This document shows positions 16,637 to 24,734 of a DNA stretch of 64,000 nucleotides, one piece after another. The position numbers and the translations under genes are program-made. The notes beneath the pieces were generated by a model. It was given only the letters and a program-made list of their open reading frames with translations. It did no database searches and had not been told where the DNA came from. The first letter of the stretch is position 1; every line of letters starts with the position of its first letter. Source of the stretch: Aureimonas frigidaquae (lineage in GTDB: Bacteria; Pseudomonadota; Alphaproteobacteria; Rhizobiales; Rhizobiaceae); the NCBI RefSeq assembly GCF_001463905.1, contig NZ_BBWR01000002.1:558001-622000 (forward strand). The letters run 5' to 3'.

Positions 16637-18166
16637 TTACGCACGGATTTGATCGTGCACGGCGTCCCATTTGGGCGAGGAAGTTTCGGCCTCCGTTTCC
16701 AGAAGGCCCCAGGCGCCCCATTTGGTCGGCTCGCCCATGGAGGTGTAGAGCACCATCAGCCCGCCGCCCGCCTCGCGCCAGTTGGCGAGGTATCGGCGGT
16801 AGAGCTCGCCCATCCGCGGATCGCGGTTGGCAGCGGTGAACAGGGACACGAGCGCTTCGTTGTTTTCCAGCCCGCCGACGCCTGCCAGATGCTGGCCGGC
16901 CTCGTAGGCGACGAGCTCGAGCCCGTATTGGCGCGCCGTTTCCGCCTGGATGCGCATGGTTTCCCGGTTGCGCGTATCGATCTCTTTCGACAGTTCAGCA
17001 AAGAGCTGATCGAGCGACCAGCGGGACACCGCCTCGCCGCGCTCCTGCGAGCCGAAGCCGTATCCAAAGTAAGGCGCGATGGCGAGCACGTCGGCATGCT
17101 TGCGCGCATCGCCCCAATCCAGAACATTCTGGCTAACCCAGGGATTGTCCGACTGAGCGACATAGACGCCGAGGATCCGGTCCCGATCGTCTCCGAAGAC
17201 GTCCTCGAAGATGGACAGGATCTCGCTCGTGCGCTGGGAGTAGAAGCGAAGCTGCGCCTGGAAGGCATTCTCGGAATAGCCGCGCTCCAGGCCCTTGTCA
17301 CGGGCGTAGGCCGCCTGCTGGAACGACGAGTTCCAGACCTCGTTCGAATATTCGACATAGACCTGCAGGTCCTTGTCCAGACCGTCATGGACCATCTGCG
17401 CGAAGGCGCGCACATAGGCGTCGTCGGCCAGATGCGGAAGCGTGAACCAGGGCTTGATGCGGGCGCGATTGGCCAGCGCGATCATGGTTTCCAGGGGGAT
17501 ACCCGTTTCCGACAGCGCGAAGCGGCCGGGCTTGGGGCGGCTTTCCCAGTCGGAATGGACCGAATTGTTGGTCTGCATCCAATCCATGAACCGGACCGTG
17601 CTCATGCCTTCCAGGCGCTGCAGGAACGGCGCGCGGAAGAGGTCCGTGCCCTCGAGCGATTCCACGAGGCGTAGGTTGCGGATCGGATCGGAGGGATCGG
17701 TTTCCACGATGCGGCCGATCAGCGGCCCGCCGCCATGGCTGACGCGGATCGTATCGTAGCCGCGGCGCCGTTCGTCCAGCGTGCCGCCGGCCGAATAGTC
17801 CAGCCGCCCCTTCCCGTCATAGACGACGTAGAGCTTGTGCGGCAGATGCGCCCGGTGGCTCGTGCCGATCAGGAAGCTTTCCAGGTAGCTGCTCGGCGGA
17901 ACCTCGCGCGGATAGGCATCCGGCGTCATGGGCGGCAGCGGCTCGTCCCAGGTGAAGGAGGTGTTGAGCCGCTGCAGGCGCCAGCGCGACGCGCTGGTGG
18001 CAAGGTTGGTGAAGGGCTGTTCGGTCGTCCAGTAGTCCACGCCGGTCAGGTTGAGGCCGAGGGACATTTCCGCGGCCTGCGCACGCGGAGCAAAACCGGC
18101 AAGCCCGCCCGCGACGGCCATGCCGGCGGGAAGGAGCTTTACGAATGTGCGGCGATCGATCGTCAC
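16637..18166 (-). CDS. Tat-exported TIM-barrel protein, glycoside hydrolase-like
   Basis: 509 residues. The N-terminus has a twin-arginine signal (DRRTFVKLL, then a hydrophobic stretch ending AQA at about residue 32). The body reads like a clan-A glycoside hydrolase: YVEYSNEVWNSSF around residue 265 offers the acid/base glutamate after an Asn-Glu pair, and LVAYEAGQHL around residue 415 offers the nucleophile glutamate. Such proteins are often labelled cellulose-binding or endoglucanase-like. The location between a GT2 gene and polysaccharide genes suggests it trims or binds the exported polymer in the periplasm. Substrate and activity are inferred. Confidence 0.72.
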   Translation of the reverse strand: MTIDRRTFVKLLPAGMAVAGGLAGFAPRAQAAEMSLGLNLTGVDYWTTEQPFTNLATSASRWRLQRLNTSFTWDEPLPPMTPDAYPREVPPSSYLESFLIGTSHRAHLPHKLYVVYDGKGRLDYSAGGTLDERRRGYDTIRVSHGGGPLIGRIVETDPSDPIRNLRLVESLEGTDLFRAPFLQRLEGMSTVRFMDWMQTNNSVHSDWESRPKPGRFALSETGIPLETMIALANRARIKPWFTLPHLADDAYVRAFAQMVHDGLDKDLQVYVEYSNEVWNSSFQQAAYARDKGLERGYSENAFQAQLRFYSQRTSEILSIFEDVFGDDRDRILGVYVAQSDNPWVSQNVLDWGDARKHADVLAIAPYFGYGFGSQERGEAVSRWSLDQLFAELSKEIDTRNRETMRIQAETARQYGLELVAYEAGQHLAGVGGLENNEALVSLFTAANRDPRMGELYRRYLANWREAGGGLMVLYTSMGEPTKWGAWGLLETEAETSSPKWDAVHDQIRA

Positions 18167-18182
18167 GTTGGTTGCTCCGGTT

Positions 18183-19151
18183 TCAGCGGGAAAGCGCGCC
18201 GTGGCGGCGGCGGATGGCGCTGTGGCTCAGGAAATCGCGGAAGAGACGCGGCGGCACGTCGTCACCGGGGCGGATGGCCTTGCGCACGCGCCGCAGCCCG
18301 AACCCTGCCACCCAGGCAAGATCGGCCATCACCGCGTAGGAGCGGCCGTGATTGGACAGGAAGTACCGCCGGCGTGACTCGAACCAGTAGGCCGGCCGGC
18401 GCGGCAGCCTGGTGTCCTTGCGCGTGACGTTGGTCGATTGCCCGACCAGGTGGACCACGCGGCTCTGGGGCACATGCCAGCATTCCCAGCCCGCCCGCGC
18501 GGCGCGCAGGCAGTAATCGACCTCTTCGTAATAGAGGAAGTAATCCTCGCTCATCATGCCGATCTGACGGGCCATGTCGCGGCGGATGATGAAGCTTGCG
18601 CCGCTGACCCAGTCGACGCGGATCGGCGCGTCATTGACCTGCGGCACGTAGGTCCAGCGCGACAGGAGGCGCGAGGCCGCCCTCAGGCGGATCTCGCTTT
18701 CGAACTCGCCGAGCGGGTTGGGGAAGCGGAAGGCGCAGGCCTGCGCGGTGCCGTCCGGATCCTCGAGCCGGCTGCCGGCGATGCCGGCGCGCGGATGGGC
18801 CTCCATGAAGGCTGCCAGCGCGGCGACCGCGCCCTGCCGCGCAACCGTGTCCGGATTGAGCAGCAGGATGTAGTCGGCAATGGTGCCGTCGGCTTCCAGA
18901 AACTCGATGCCGCGATTGTTGCCATAGGCAAAGCCGCCATTGACCGTCAGCGGCAGGAAGCGCACGCGCTCTCCTGCATCGCGGGCGGCGATGCCGGTTG
19001 CCAGGCGGTCGGCGGAATCGTCGCCCGACGCGCCATCCACCACCAGGAGCCGCGTGCCGTCCGGCAGCGTCGGATCGCCCACCAGCGAGTCCACGGCGTC
19101 GAGCACCATGTCGGGGGTTCGATAGTTGACGATGACGATGTCGAGCTTCAT
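18183..19151 (-). CDS. Glycosyltransferase family 2 (rhamnosyltransferase-like)
   Basis: Inverting GT-A sugar transferase. The N-terminus LDIVIVNYRTPDMVLDAVDSL is the nucleotide-sugar entry strand, DYILLLNPDT gives the acidic metal-binding centre, and VSGASFIIRRD plus EDYFLYYEEVDYCLRA is the acceptor-side motif typical of WbbL/RfbF-type rhamnosyltransferases. I chose ATG 19151, where homology begins and a GGAG lies upstream; the frame extends to 19460 without support. 322 residues. It leads the minus-strand block and is divergent from the polymerase gene, so both may share control in 19152-19446. Confidence 0.88.
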   Translation of the reverse strand: MKLDIVIVNYRTPDMVLDAVDSLVGDPTLPDGTRLLVVDGASGDDSADRLATGIAARDAGERVRFLPLTVNGGFAYGNNRGIEFLEADGTIADYILLLNPDTVARQGAVAALAAFMEAHPRAGIAGSRLEDPDGTAQACAFRFPNPLGEFESEIRLRAASRLLSRWTYVPQVNDAPIRVDWVSGASFIIRRDMARQIGMMSEDYFLYYEEVDYCLRAARAGWECWHVPQSRVVHLVGQSTNVTRKDTRLPRRPAYWFESRRRYFLSNHGRSYAVMADLAWVAGFGLRRVRKAIRPGDDVPPRLFRDFLSHSAIRRRHGALSR

Positions 19152-19300
19152 CGGCCCGCACTCTCCGGCTATGGGGTTCCGGCGTCGCGGCCGAAAGAAA
19201 ATGGCTCTTAAGAAATGCGGCACCGGCCCTCTTTCGGGACCATGCCGGGAACATGAAGCATTTATGCCGGAGGCCGCACGCAAATAGCGACTTGGCCAAA

Positions 19301-19340
19301 GGGGGGTATGCCTCCTGCCATCGGAGGACACACACCCCCC
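19301..19340. promoter_or_regulatory. Nested inverted repeat upstream of the polymerase gene
   Basis: GGGGGGT (19301-19307) pairs with ACCCCCC (19334-19340), and inside it CCTCC (19311-19315) pairs with GGAGG (19323-19327). The element lies in the 295-nt divergent gap, 106 nt before the polymerase start. It could be an operator or a structured leader of the polymerase mRNA. A lower-GC stretch near 19378-19402 would suit a promoter. Confidence 0.4.
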
Positions 19341-19446
19341 ATCGTTCGAATTGTCGTGACTTCCCTGCCGACGATAAGAATGCCTACGACAAAATTTGTA
19401 AGAGCCGGTCCGGACGCGGGCGATTTTCATCAAGGAGCGACCCGCC

Positions 19447-21048
19447 ATGGGCGAGTCCATTGCCGCAATCCTCTACATCAATGCGGGCAGCCTCATTCTG
19501 TTCGCACTGGCCATCAAGCTGTCGCACGGCATCGTCGCGCGCCAGACGATGGTCACTTGGGCAGGGCTCTGGGTCCTCACCACGACGGTGATGTTCCTCA
19601 GCCCGAACTTCTGGGTCTTCGCCTTCCTTGCCTTCCTGATCGGCTGGTACGGCCGCAAGAAACTGCCGGGCAATGACGGCCTCCTGCTCTTCATCGTCCT
19701 GATGTTCGCCGCGCCGAACCTCGTCACGCGGCTGCCCGGCTTTGCGGGCATCAACACGCTTCTGGACCTGACGCCCCAGCGCATCCTGGCCCTTGCCATC
19801 CTGGTGCCGGCGATGCCGCAGCTCCTGCGCATGGAGGTTCCGAACCGGCTCCGGATCGTCGACAAGCTGGTGATCCTGATCACCATCCTCGTGACCGTTC
19901 TGAGCTACCGCCACTACGAGGCGAGCATCACAGATACGGTCCGGCGCGGCATTTCGCACTCGCTGGACATCGCCGTTCCCTATTTCGTCTTCAGCCGCTG
20001 CCTGACCAGCGCCGCCGACCTGCGCAAATCCTATGTGGCCTTTGTGTTCGGGACGCTGCCCTTCCCGGTGATCGGCATCCTCGAATTCCTGCGCCAGTGG
20101 CGCATGTACAATCCGGTGGCCGAGCGCTGGGGCGCCGAGCTCATCCAGTCCTATCTCTTCCGGGAGGGGATGCTGCGCGCTGCGGGCCCGGCGATCGAGG
20201 CCATCGCCTTCGGTTTCGTCTGCATGATCGGCGCCGGCTGCGCCTTGATCTACCTGTCCCGCGAAAGGCGTAGCCTTTTGTCCTACATCCTGATCGGAGC
20301 GCTGTCGGTCGGCCTCGTGGTCAGCCTGTCGCGCGGGCCATGGGTCGGCGCGGCCGTCATGCTGGCCGTCTATATGGTGGCGCGCCCCAAGGCGATTTCC
20401 GCCACCATGCGCAGCGTCCTTTTGGGCGGCGTCCTTCTGGTGCCGCTCCTGATGTCGCCACTCGGCGACGGGATCCTGCGCTACCTCCCCTTCGTCGGCA
20501 CGGTCGAAAACAACAATGTCGAGTACCGCCAGGCGCTGATCGACAATTCCATGGCGATCATCGGCCGCTATCCCTTCTTCGGATCGGCCAACTTCCTGAC
20601 GGAGCCCGAGATGCTGTCCATGCGGCAGGGCCAGGGCATTATCGATGTCGTCAACACCTATGTCGCGCTGGCGCTGGAATTCGGGCTGGTCACGCTGGCC
20701 ATCTTCGCGGCGATCTTCCTGATCACCGGGCTGGCCGGCTACCGCCTGGCGCGGCGGCCGGGGCCGCTGGGCGACATGGCGCGGATCTGGGTCGCCCTTC
20801 TGGCCGGAACGCTCGTCACCATCGCGACGGTGAGCAGCGTGTCCTATATTCCGCTCATCTACTGGATCCTGGCAGGGCTTGGTGTCGCCATCGCCCGGGT
20901 CGCCGTAGCGGCAAGCGTGGAGGATGTCCCCTCCGCCACCCGCCCGGCGGAGCCGCGCTCCGGCCTGCGGGTGATCGGCGCCGGCGCCTATGCGCGCTCC
21001 ACCCCCACCTCCGGCGACCTTGCCGGCGCAACCGACATGAGGGGCTGA
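19447..21048 (+). CDS. O-antigen ligase / polysaccharide polymerase (Wzy_C family)
   Basis: Polytopic inner-membrane protein that polymerises or transfers lipid-linked repeat units. It has 10-12 hydrophobic helices across residues 5-490 and the family loop: VVSLSRGPWVGAAVML around residue 285 is the SxSRG motif of Wzy_C/ExoQ-type proteins, followed by a large periplasmic loop (residues about 330-400, with NNNVEYRQALIDNS and RYPFFGSANF). The last 45 residues are a hydrophilic cytoplasmic tail. 533 residues. The flippase gene starts 3 nt after its stop, an operon pairing that fits Wzx/Wzy-dependent assembly. ATG 19447 has a GGAGCGACC upstream. Confidence 0.87.
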   Translation: MGESIAAILYINAGSLILFALAIKLSHGIVARQTMVTWAGLWVLTTTVMFLSPNFWVFAFLAFLIGWYGRKKLPGNDGLLLFIVLMFAAPNLVTRLPGFAGINTLLDLTPQRILALAILVPAMPQLLRMEVPNRLRIVDKLVILITILVTVLSYRHYEASITDTVRRGISHSLDIAVPYFVFSRCLTSAADLRKSYVAFVFGTLPFPVIGILEFLRQWRMYNPVAERWGAELIQSYLFREGMLRAAGPAIEAIAFGFVCMIGAGCALIYLSRERRSLLSYILIGALSVGLVVSLSRGPWVGAAVMLAVYMVARPKAISATMRSVLLGGVLLVPLLMSPLGDGILRYLPFVGTVENNNVEYRQALIDNSMAIIGRYPFFGSANFLTEPEMLSMRQGQGIIDVVNTYVALALEFGLVTLAIFAAIFLITGLAGYRLARRPGPLGDMARIWVALLAGTLVTIATVSSVSYIPLIYWILAGLGVAIARVAVAASVEDVPSATRPAEPRSGLRVIGAGAYARSTPTSGDLAGATDMRG

Positions 21049-21051
21049 GCC

Positions 21052-22428
21052 ATGACGGCAGATGCCATGACTTCCCCGCTGCGGCGCCGCGTGTCCTCGG
21101 CCGGCTTCTGGAGCATGAGCCAGTTCGGCGCGCAGCTTGCGCTGCGCATGATCTCGAACATGATCCTGACGCGGCTTCTCCTGCCGGAGGCCTTCGGCCT
21201 CATGGCCGTGGTGGGCGTGCTGACGGTCGCCCTGGCGCTCTTTTCGGACCTCGGGATCGGGCAGAACGTCATCGTCCACAAGCGCGGTGGCGAACCGCTC
21301 TTCCTGAACACCGCCTTCACGGTGCAGGTCATTCGCGGCTTCGTCATCTGGACGCTGGCCATCGTGGCGGCGCTGATCATCGCCATGCTGGCACCGCTCG
21401 GCGTCTTCGCCGCCGATACGGTCTATATGGACCCGCGCCTGCCGGCCGTGCTGGTGGCCGGCTCCTTCGGCGTCGTCCTGCAAGGCTTCGAATCCACCCG
21501 CATCCACGAGGCGCGGCGCAATCTGCAACTGCGCCGGCTGACGGAAATGGAGTTCGGCGTGCAGATGGTCGCGCTTGTCGCCACCGTCGGGCTGACCTGG
21601 GTCTGGCCGAGCATCTGGTCGCTCGTCCTCGGCTCCCTCGCCTCCGCCCTGGCGCGCACGGTGGCCAGCCATATCGTGCTGCCGGGGCAGCGCAACCGGA
21701 TCGGCTGGGACACGAGCGCCTGGTGGGACATTTTCGGCTTCGGGCGCTGGATCTTCCTGTCCTCGCTGATCGGCGTCCTCTTCACCACCGGCGACAGGCT
21801 CCTGCTCGGCGGGCTGGTCGATGCCAACACGATGGGCCTCTATGCCATTGCCGGGCTGCTGCTCAGCGTCTTCCAGATGGCGGTCAACACCCTGTCGAGC
21901 TCGGTCGTCTTTCCGGCCTTGAGCGAACTTGCGCGCGGCGATCTCGGCGCCTTCCGCAAAGCCTATTTCCCCTTCCAGGGCGGCATCGATGCGCTGCTCG
22001 GCCTGGCGGCGGGCGGGCTCTACGTCACCGCGCCGCTGATCGTCTCCATCCTCTACGATCCGCGTTACGCGGAGTCCGGGCAGATGCTCGCCATCCTGTC
22101 GGTCGGGCTCATCGGCATGCGCTTCTGCGTGGTCGAGCAGTGCTACATGGCGCGCAATCGCATGAAGTACTACCTCGCCTCCAACATGGCGCGGCTGATC
22201 GTGCTGGCCATCGGCCTGCCCGTCGGCCACATGCTGGGCGGGGTCCAGGGTGCACTCTGGGGCATCGTCGCCGCGCAGTTCGCCGGTTGGCCCATCGCCG
22301 TCCTGTTCAAGCTTCGCTACGGCCTGGTGGACTGGCGCTTCGAGCTCCTGCCTTTGCCGGCCATCGGGCTCGGCCTTCTGCTGGGCGAAGGCGTTGTCCT
22401 TCTAGCCCCGTCGATCGGCCTTAGCTGA
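21052..22428 (+). CDS. Polysaccharide flippase (Wzx, MOP/PST family)
   Basis: Moves undecaprenyl-linked repeat units across the inner membrane. 458 residues with about 12-14 predicted helices. The N-terminus is characteristic: SAGFWSMSQFGAQLALRMISNMILTRLLLPEAFGLMAV, with the xxLxPxxFG pattern typical of MOP flippases, then LFSDLGIGQNVIV. A mid-protein block GDRLLLGGLVDANTMGLYAIA is also typical. The gene follows the polymerase by 3 nt and ends before a strong hairpin at 22479-22521. The positive charges that bind anionic oligosaccharides cannot be assigned from sequence alone. Confidence 0.9.
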   Translation: MTADAMTSPLRRRVSSAGFWSMSQFGAQLALRMISNMILTRLLLPEAFGLMAVVGVLTVALALFSDLGIGQNVIVHKRGGEPLFLNTAFTVQVIRGFVIWTLAIVAALIIAMLAPLGVFAADTVYMDPRLPAVLVAGSFGVVLQGFESTRIHEARRNLQLRRLTEMEFGVQMVALVATVGLTWVWPSIWSLVLGSLASALARTVASHIVLPGQRNRIGWDTSAWWDIFGFGRWIFLSSLIGVLFTTGDRLLLGGLVDANTMGLYAIAGLLLSVFQMAVNTLSSSVVFPALSELARGDLGAFRKAYFPFQGGIDALLGLAAGGLYVTAPLIVSILYDPRYAESGQMLAILSVGLIGMRFCVVEQCYMARNRMKYYLASNMARLIVLAIGLPVGHMLGGVQGALWGIVAAQFAGWPIAVLFKLRYGLVDWRFELLPLPAIGLGLLLGEGVVLLAPSIGLS

Positions 22429-22478
22429 ACCGGTACCCGGCGCGGGCCGCGCCGCAGGCCTTCCAACCCCACGCAGAT

Positions 22479-22521
22479 GCGCAAAGGCCGTCCCCGGCAG
22501 CACCGAGGACGGCCTTTGCGC
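22479..22521 (+). terminator. 15-bp perfect hairpin after the flippase gene
   Basis: Arms 22479-22493 and 22507-22521 pair perfectly around a 13-nt loop, 50 nt after the flippase stop. There is no following T-run, so termination would rely on the stem strength or on Rho. Confidence 0.65.
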
Positions 22522-22693
22522 GTGCCGTAAACCGCTGCCGGCCTTGGCGGCGGCCCGCCGACCGGGCGGCCCGTCTGTGCCCCGCATCGATCCGTGCGAC
22601 GGGCGGGTCGGCGTAAGTCACGCGCCTTGCCCCACCTGCCTGACGGACCGGCCTTCCTGACGGCGAAGAGCCTCTTCCCGCAACCGCCGCACC

Positions 22694-22735
22694 GGCTTCA
22701 AACGCCGTCGCAGAAAGGCGACGGCGTTTGAAGCC
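22694..22735. repeat. 18-bp perfect inverted repeat in the convergent gap
   Basis: Arms 22694-22711 and 22718-22735 are exact reverse complements around a 6-nt AGAAAG loop. It lies midway in a gene-free stretch of 579 nt (22429-23007) that holds two further hairpins, at 22479-22521 and 22949-22975, one facing each neighbouring gene. This middle one belongs clearly to neither operon. No convincing gene is seen in the rest of the gap. Confidence 0.6.
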
Positions 22736-22944
22736 ACGGCGGGGACTCCTTCATCGCCAGTGGGCGAGGCCCGTGGCGTGTTCTGCTCTGCTCTCGTAGC
22801 AGACCGTTCGCGACGACATCGGCCGGTACGTTAACGCTAGAACCGTTCGCGGGCGCCATGCCAGAACGTGCGCAGATGAGCCGCGGTCGCCTCGATGGAC
22901 AGACCGTCCCTCCGCAGGAATCGTCCCATGCCAGGCGCACAACG

Positions 22945-22975
22945 AAAAGGCCCCGGAGCGATCCGCTCCGGGGCC
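22945..22975 (-). terminator. Intrinsic terminator of the export operon
   Basis: Arms 22949-22960 and 22964-22975 form a perfect 12-bp GC stem with a 3-nt loop. Read on the minus strand it is followed by TTTT (22948-22945), the classical intrinsic layout, 32 nt after the stop of the ATPase gene. Confidence 0.8.
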
Positions 22976-23007
22976 TGTCCTGTCAGTGACCTTACCGCTT
23001 GCGATGG

Positions 23008-23856
23008 TCAGATCGTGCCGGCCACCGGCACATGATCGCTGTGCGAACCGAAGACACCGTGCTGCGCCCGGTCGGCGATGACCTGGTGGACGATGCGCGG
23101 CGTGACGAGGGAGGCTTCCTCGGCATAGGCGTAGACGAGGCACCGATCCGCCAGGACGTTCATCAGGCGCGGCACGCCCTTCCCGTCCTCGTGGATCATG
23201 CGCTTGGCCTCGTTGGAGAAGAGTTCGCGGTCGCAGCCGGCCACGCGCAGGCGATGATCGAAATAGAACATCGCTTCCGACGCCTGCAGCGCCGGCAGGT
23301 GGAAGTCCGAGGACACACGCTGCGCGAACTGCTCCATGCCCGGCCCCTGCAGGGTGGCGCGCAGCTCCGGCTGGCCGACGAGGATGAGCTGCATCATCAT
23401 GTCTTCGGTGTTGACGTTGGAGAGCATGCGCAGCTCCTCCAGGCGCTCGGCGTCGAGGTTCTGGGCCTCGTCGACGATCAGCACCACCCTGCCCTGGCGC
23501 GCGAATTCGGAGGTCACGAATTCCGAGTAACGCTTGTACTGGCCGGCATAGGATCCATCCTCGAAGTTCTGGCCGAAGGCCATGAGGATCCACTGCAGCA
23601 TGGAGCTGTTGTTGCGCGGCGTGTGGCTGATCAGCCCCGTGCGCACATCCGGGCCGAGACTGCCCAGCAACTGGCGGATCAGGGTCGTCTTGCCGGAGCC
23701 GATGGCCCCGGTGATGACCGTGAAGCCGGCCTGGTTGACGATGCCGTATTCCAGCATGGAGAAAGCCATCTGGTGGTTGCGGCTGAAATACAGGAAACGA
23801 GGATCGGGAAGGATCGAGAAGGGTTTCTCCCGCAATCCGAAATAGGCTTCATACAT
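23008..23856 (-). CDS. GspA/ExeA-like AAA ATPase of the polysaccharide locus
   Basis: Soluble ATPase, 282 residues. N-terminus MYEAYFGLREKPFSILPDPRFLYFS is the signature of ExeA/GspA-type and XrtA-linked ATPases. Walker A is GAIGSGKTT (about residues 50-58), Walker B is VVLIVDEAQNL, sensor block LILVGQPELRATL, then a winged-helix-like end. In exosortase-type EPS loci a similar ATPase accompanies the Wzz and CpsD-like genes, as here. A strong AGAGGAG precedes ATG 23856. It is the last gene of the operon exoF-like, wzz-like, cpsD-like, ATPase. It may power or regulate assembly; its partner is not evident. Confidence 0.85.
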   Translation of the reverse strand: MYEAYFGLREKPFSILPDPRFLYFSRNHQMAFSMLEYGIVNQAGFTVITGAIGSGKTTLIRQLLGSLGPDVRTGLISHTPRNNSSMLQWILMAFGQNFEDGSYAGQYKRYSEFVTSEFARQGRVVLIVDEAQNLDAERLEELRMLSNVNTEDMMMQLILVGQPELRATLQGPGMEQFAQRVSSDFHLPALQASEAMFYFDHRLRVAGCDRELFSNEAKRMIHEDGKGVPRLMNVLADRCLVYAYAEEASLVTPRIVHQVIADRAQHGVFGSHSDHVPVAGTI

Positions 23857-23901
23857 GGCGGGCTCCTCTTGCCGAACGCTGGGAGTGCTTCGGACAGTGG
23901 C

Positions 23902-24723
23902 TCACATTCCGTGAGGCCGGGCCTTGTTCATGACGACCTGCATGCGCGCGGTCGACGGCAGGAAATTCTTGCAGGTTTCCAGCTCCTGGACGCTGGTCCG
24001 CCCGACGGCCAGGACCATCAGGACCAGATCGGCCAGCGGCAGGATGGGGGCGGCTTCGTCCCCTTCCAGCATGGGCGGCATGTCCAGGAACAGGATGTCC
24101 GGGCGCAGCTCGCGCTTGACCGTTTCCACGAAGGAGACGACATCCACGCCGGCCGGCGGGGTGATGAGGTTGACCACCGCACCGCCTGCGCGGGCGCGCC
24201 GGATCCGGTCCACCAGGGCGCCGCCATCATCGGCCTTCACGCGCGGCAGGCCGAGCGTGTCGCACAGGCTGTGCGTCCCGTGGCGCAGGTCGATCACCAC
24301 CGCCGACTGCTTGCGGCTGCGCGCCAGCGAGAAGGCCAGGTTGGCGGTCATGGTCGTCACGCCGCAGCCACGCGTCGGCGCCGTCACGGCGACGACCTGC
24401 GGCAGGTCCGCCTTCAGGAGCCCGAGCATGTGATTGCGCAGGATATCGAAGGCGCGGGTGCGCGGGTCCGCCTTGTCGAAGGCCACGACATTCTCCGCCA
24501 GGAGCTTGTGCGACGACAGGGAAAAGGCGGGGCCGTCATTGTTGACGTCCAGCGCCGCGATAGCGCCGGCATCCACCTGGAACAGCCCGCTGACGCGCTG
24601 GGCCCTGGTGGCGCGCGGGTCGCGCTGGTCCCGCTGCGTGGAGGCGATCGGTGCCGGCGCGGACGGCGCTGCCACCGGCGAAGCGGAACGAGCGCGTTGA
24701 AGTGCTTCTGTGACGCGATCCAT
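23902..24723 (-). CDS. CpsD/BY-kinase-like P-loop protein with degenerate Walker A
   Basis: 273 residues resembling the cytoplasmic kinase half of Wzc/CpsD co-polymerases. The N-terminal MDRVTEALQRAR helix is typical of EPS-locus CpsD proteins. The fold is MinD/ParA-like: Walker A region VTAPTRGCGVTTMTANLA (about residue 115), A' region SAVVIDLRHGT, Walker B DILFLDMPPML. The Walker A lysine is replaced: GCGVTT where relatives have GCGKTT or GEGKST. There is also no tyrosine cluster at the C-terminus, the usual autophosphorylation site. It is probably a regulatory or structural partner of the Wzz-like protein encoded 11 nt upstream, not an active kinase. Confidence 0.82.
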   Translation of the reverse strand: MDRVTEALQRARSASPVAAPSAPAPIASTQRDQRDPRATRAQRVSGLFQVDAGAIAALDVNNDGPAFSLSSHKLLAENVVAFDKADPRTRAFDILRNHMLGLLKADLPQVVAVTAPTRGCGVTTMTANLAFSLARSRKQSAVVIDLRHGTHSLCDTLGLPRVKADDGGALVDRIRRARAGGAVVNLITPPAGVDVVSFVETVKRELRPDILFLDMPPMLEGDEAAPILPLADLVLMVLAVGRTSVQELETCKNFLPSTARMQVVMNKARPHGM

Positions 24724-24734
24724 GGGTCAGATCC

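Noticed and set aside
19384-22230. A 948-codon minus-strand frame opposite the polymerase and flippase genes
   Set aside because: Rich in D, H, R and Q as expected for the complement of membrane-protein codons; no domain visible.
22751-23593. A minus-strand frame running from inside the ATPase gene into the convergent gap
   Set aside because: It is out of frame with the clear ATPase and crosses its terminator hairpin; no homology visible.
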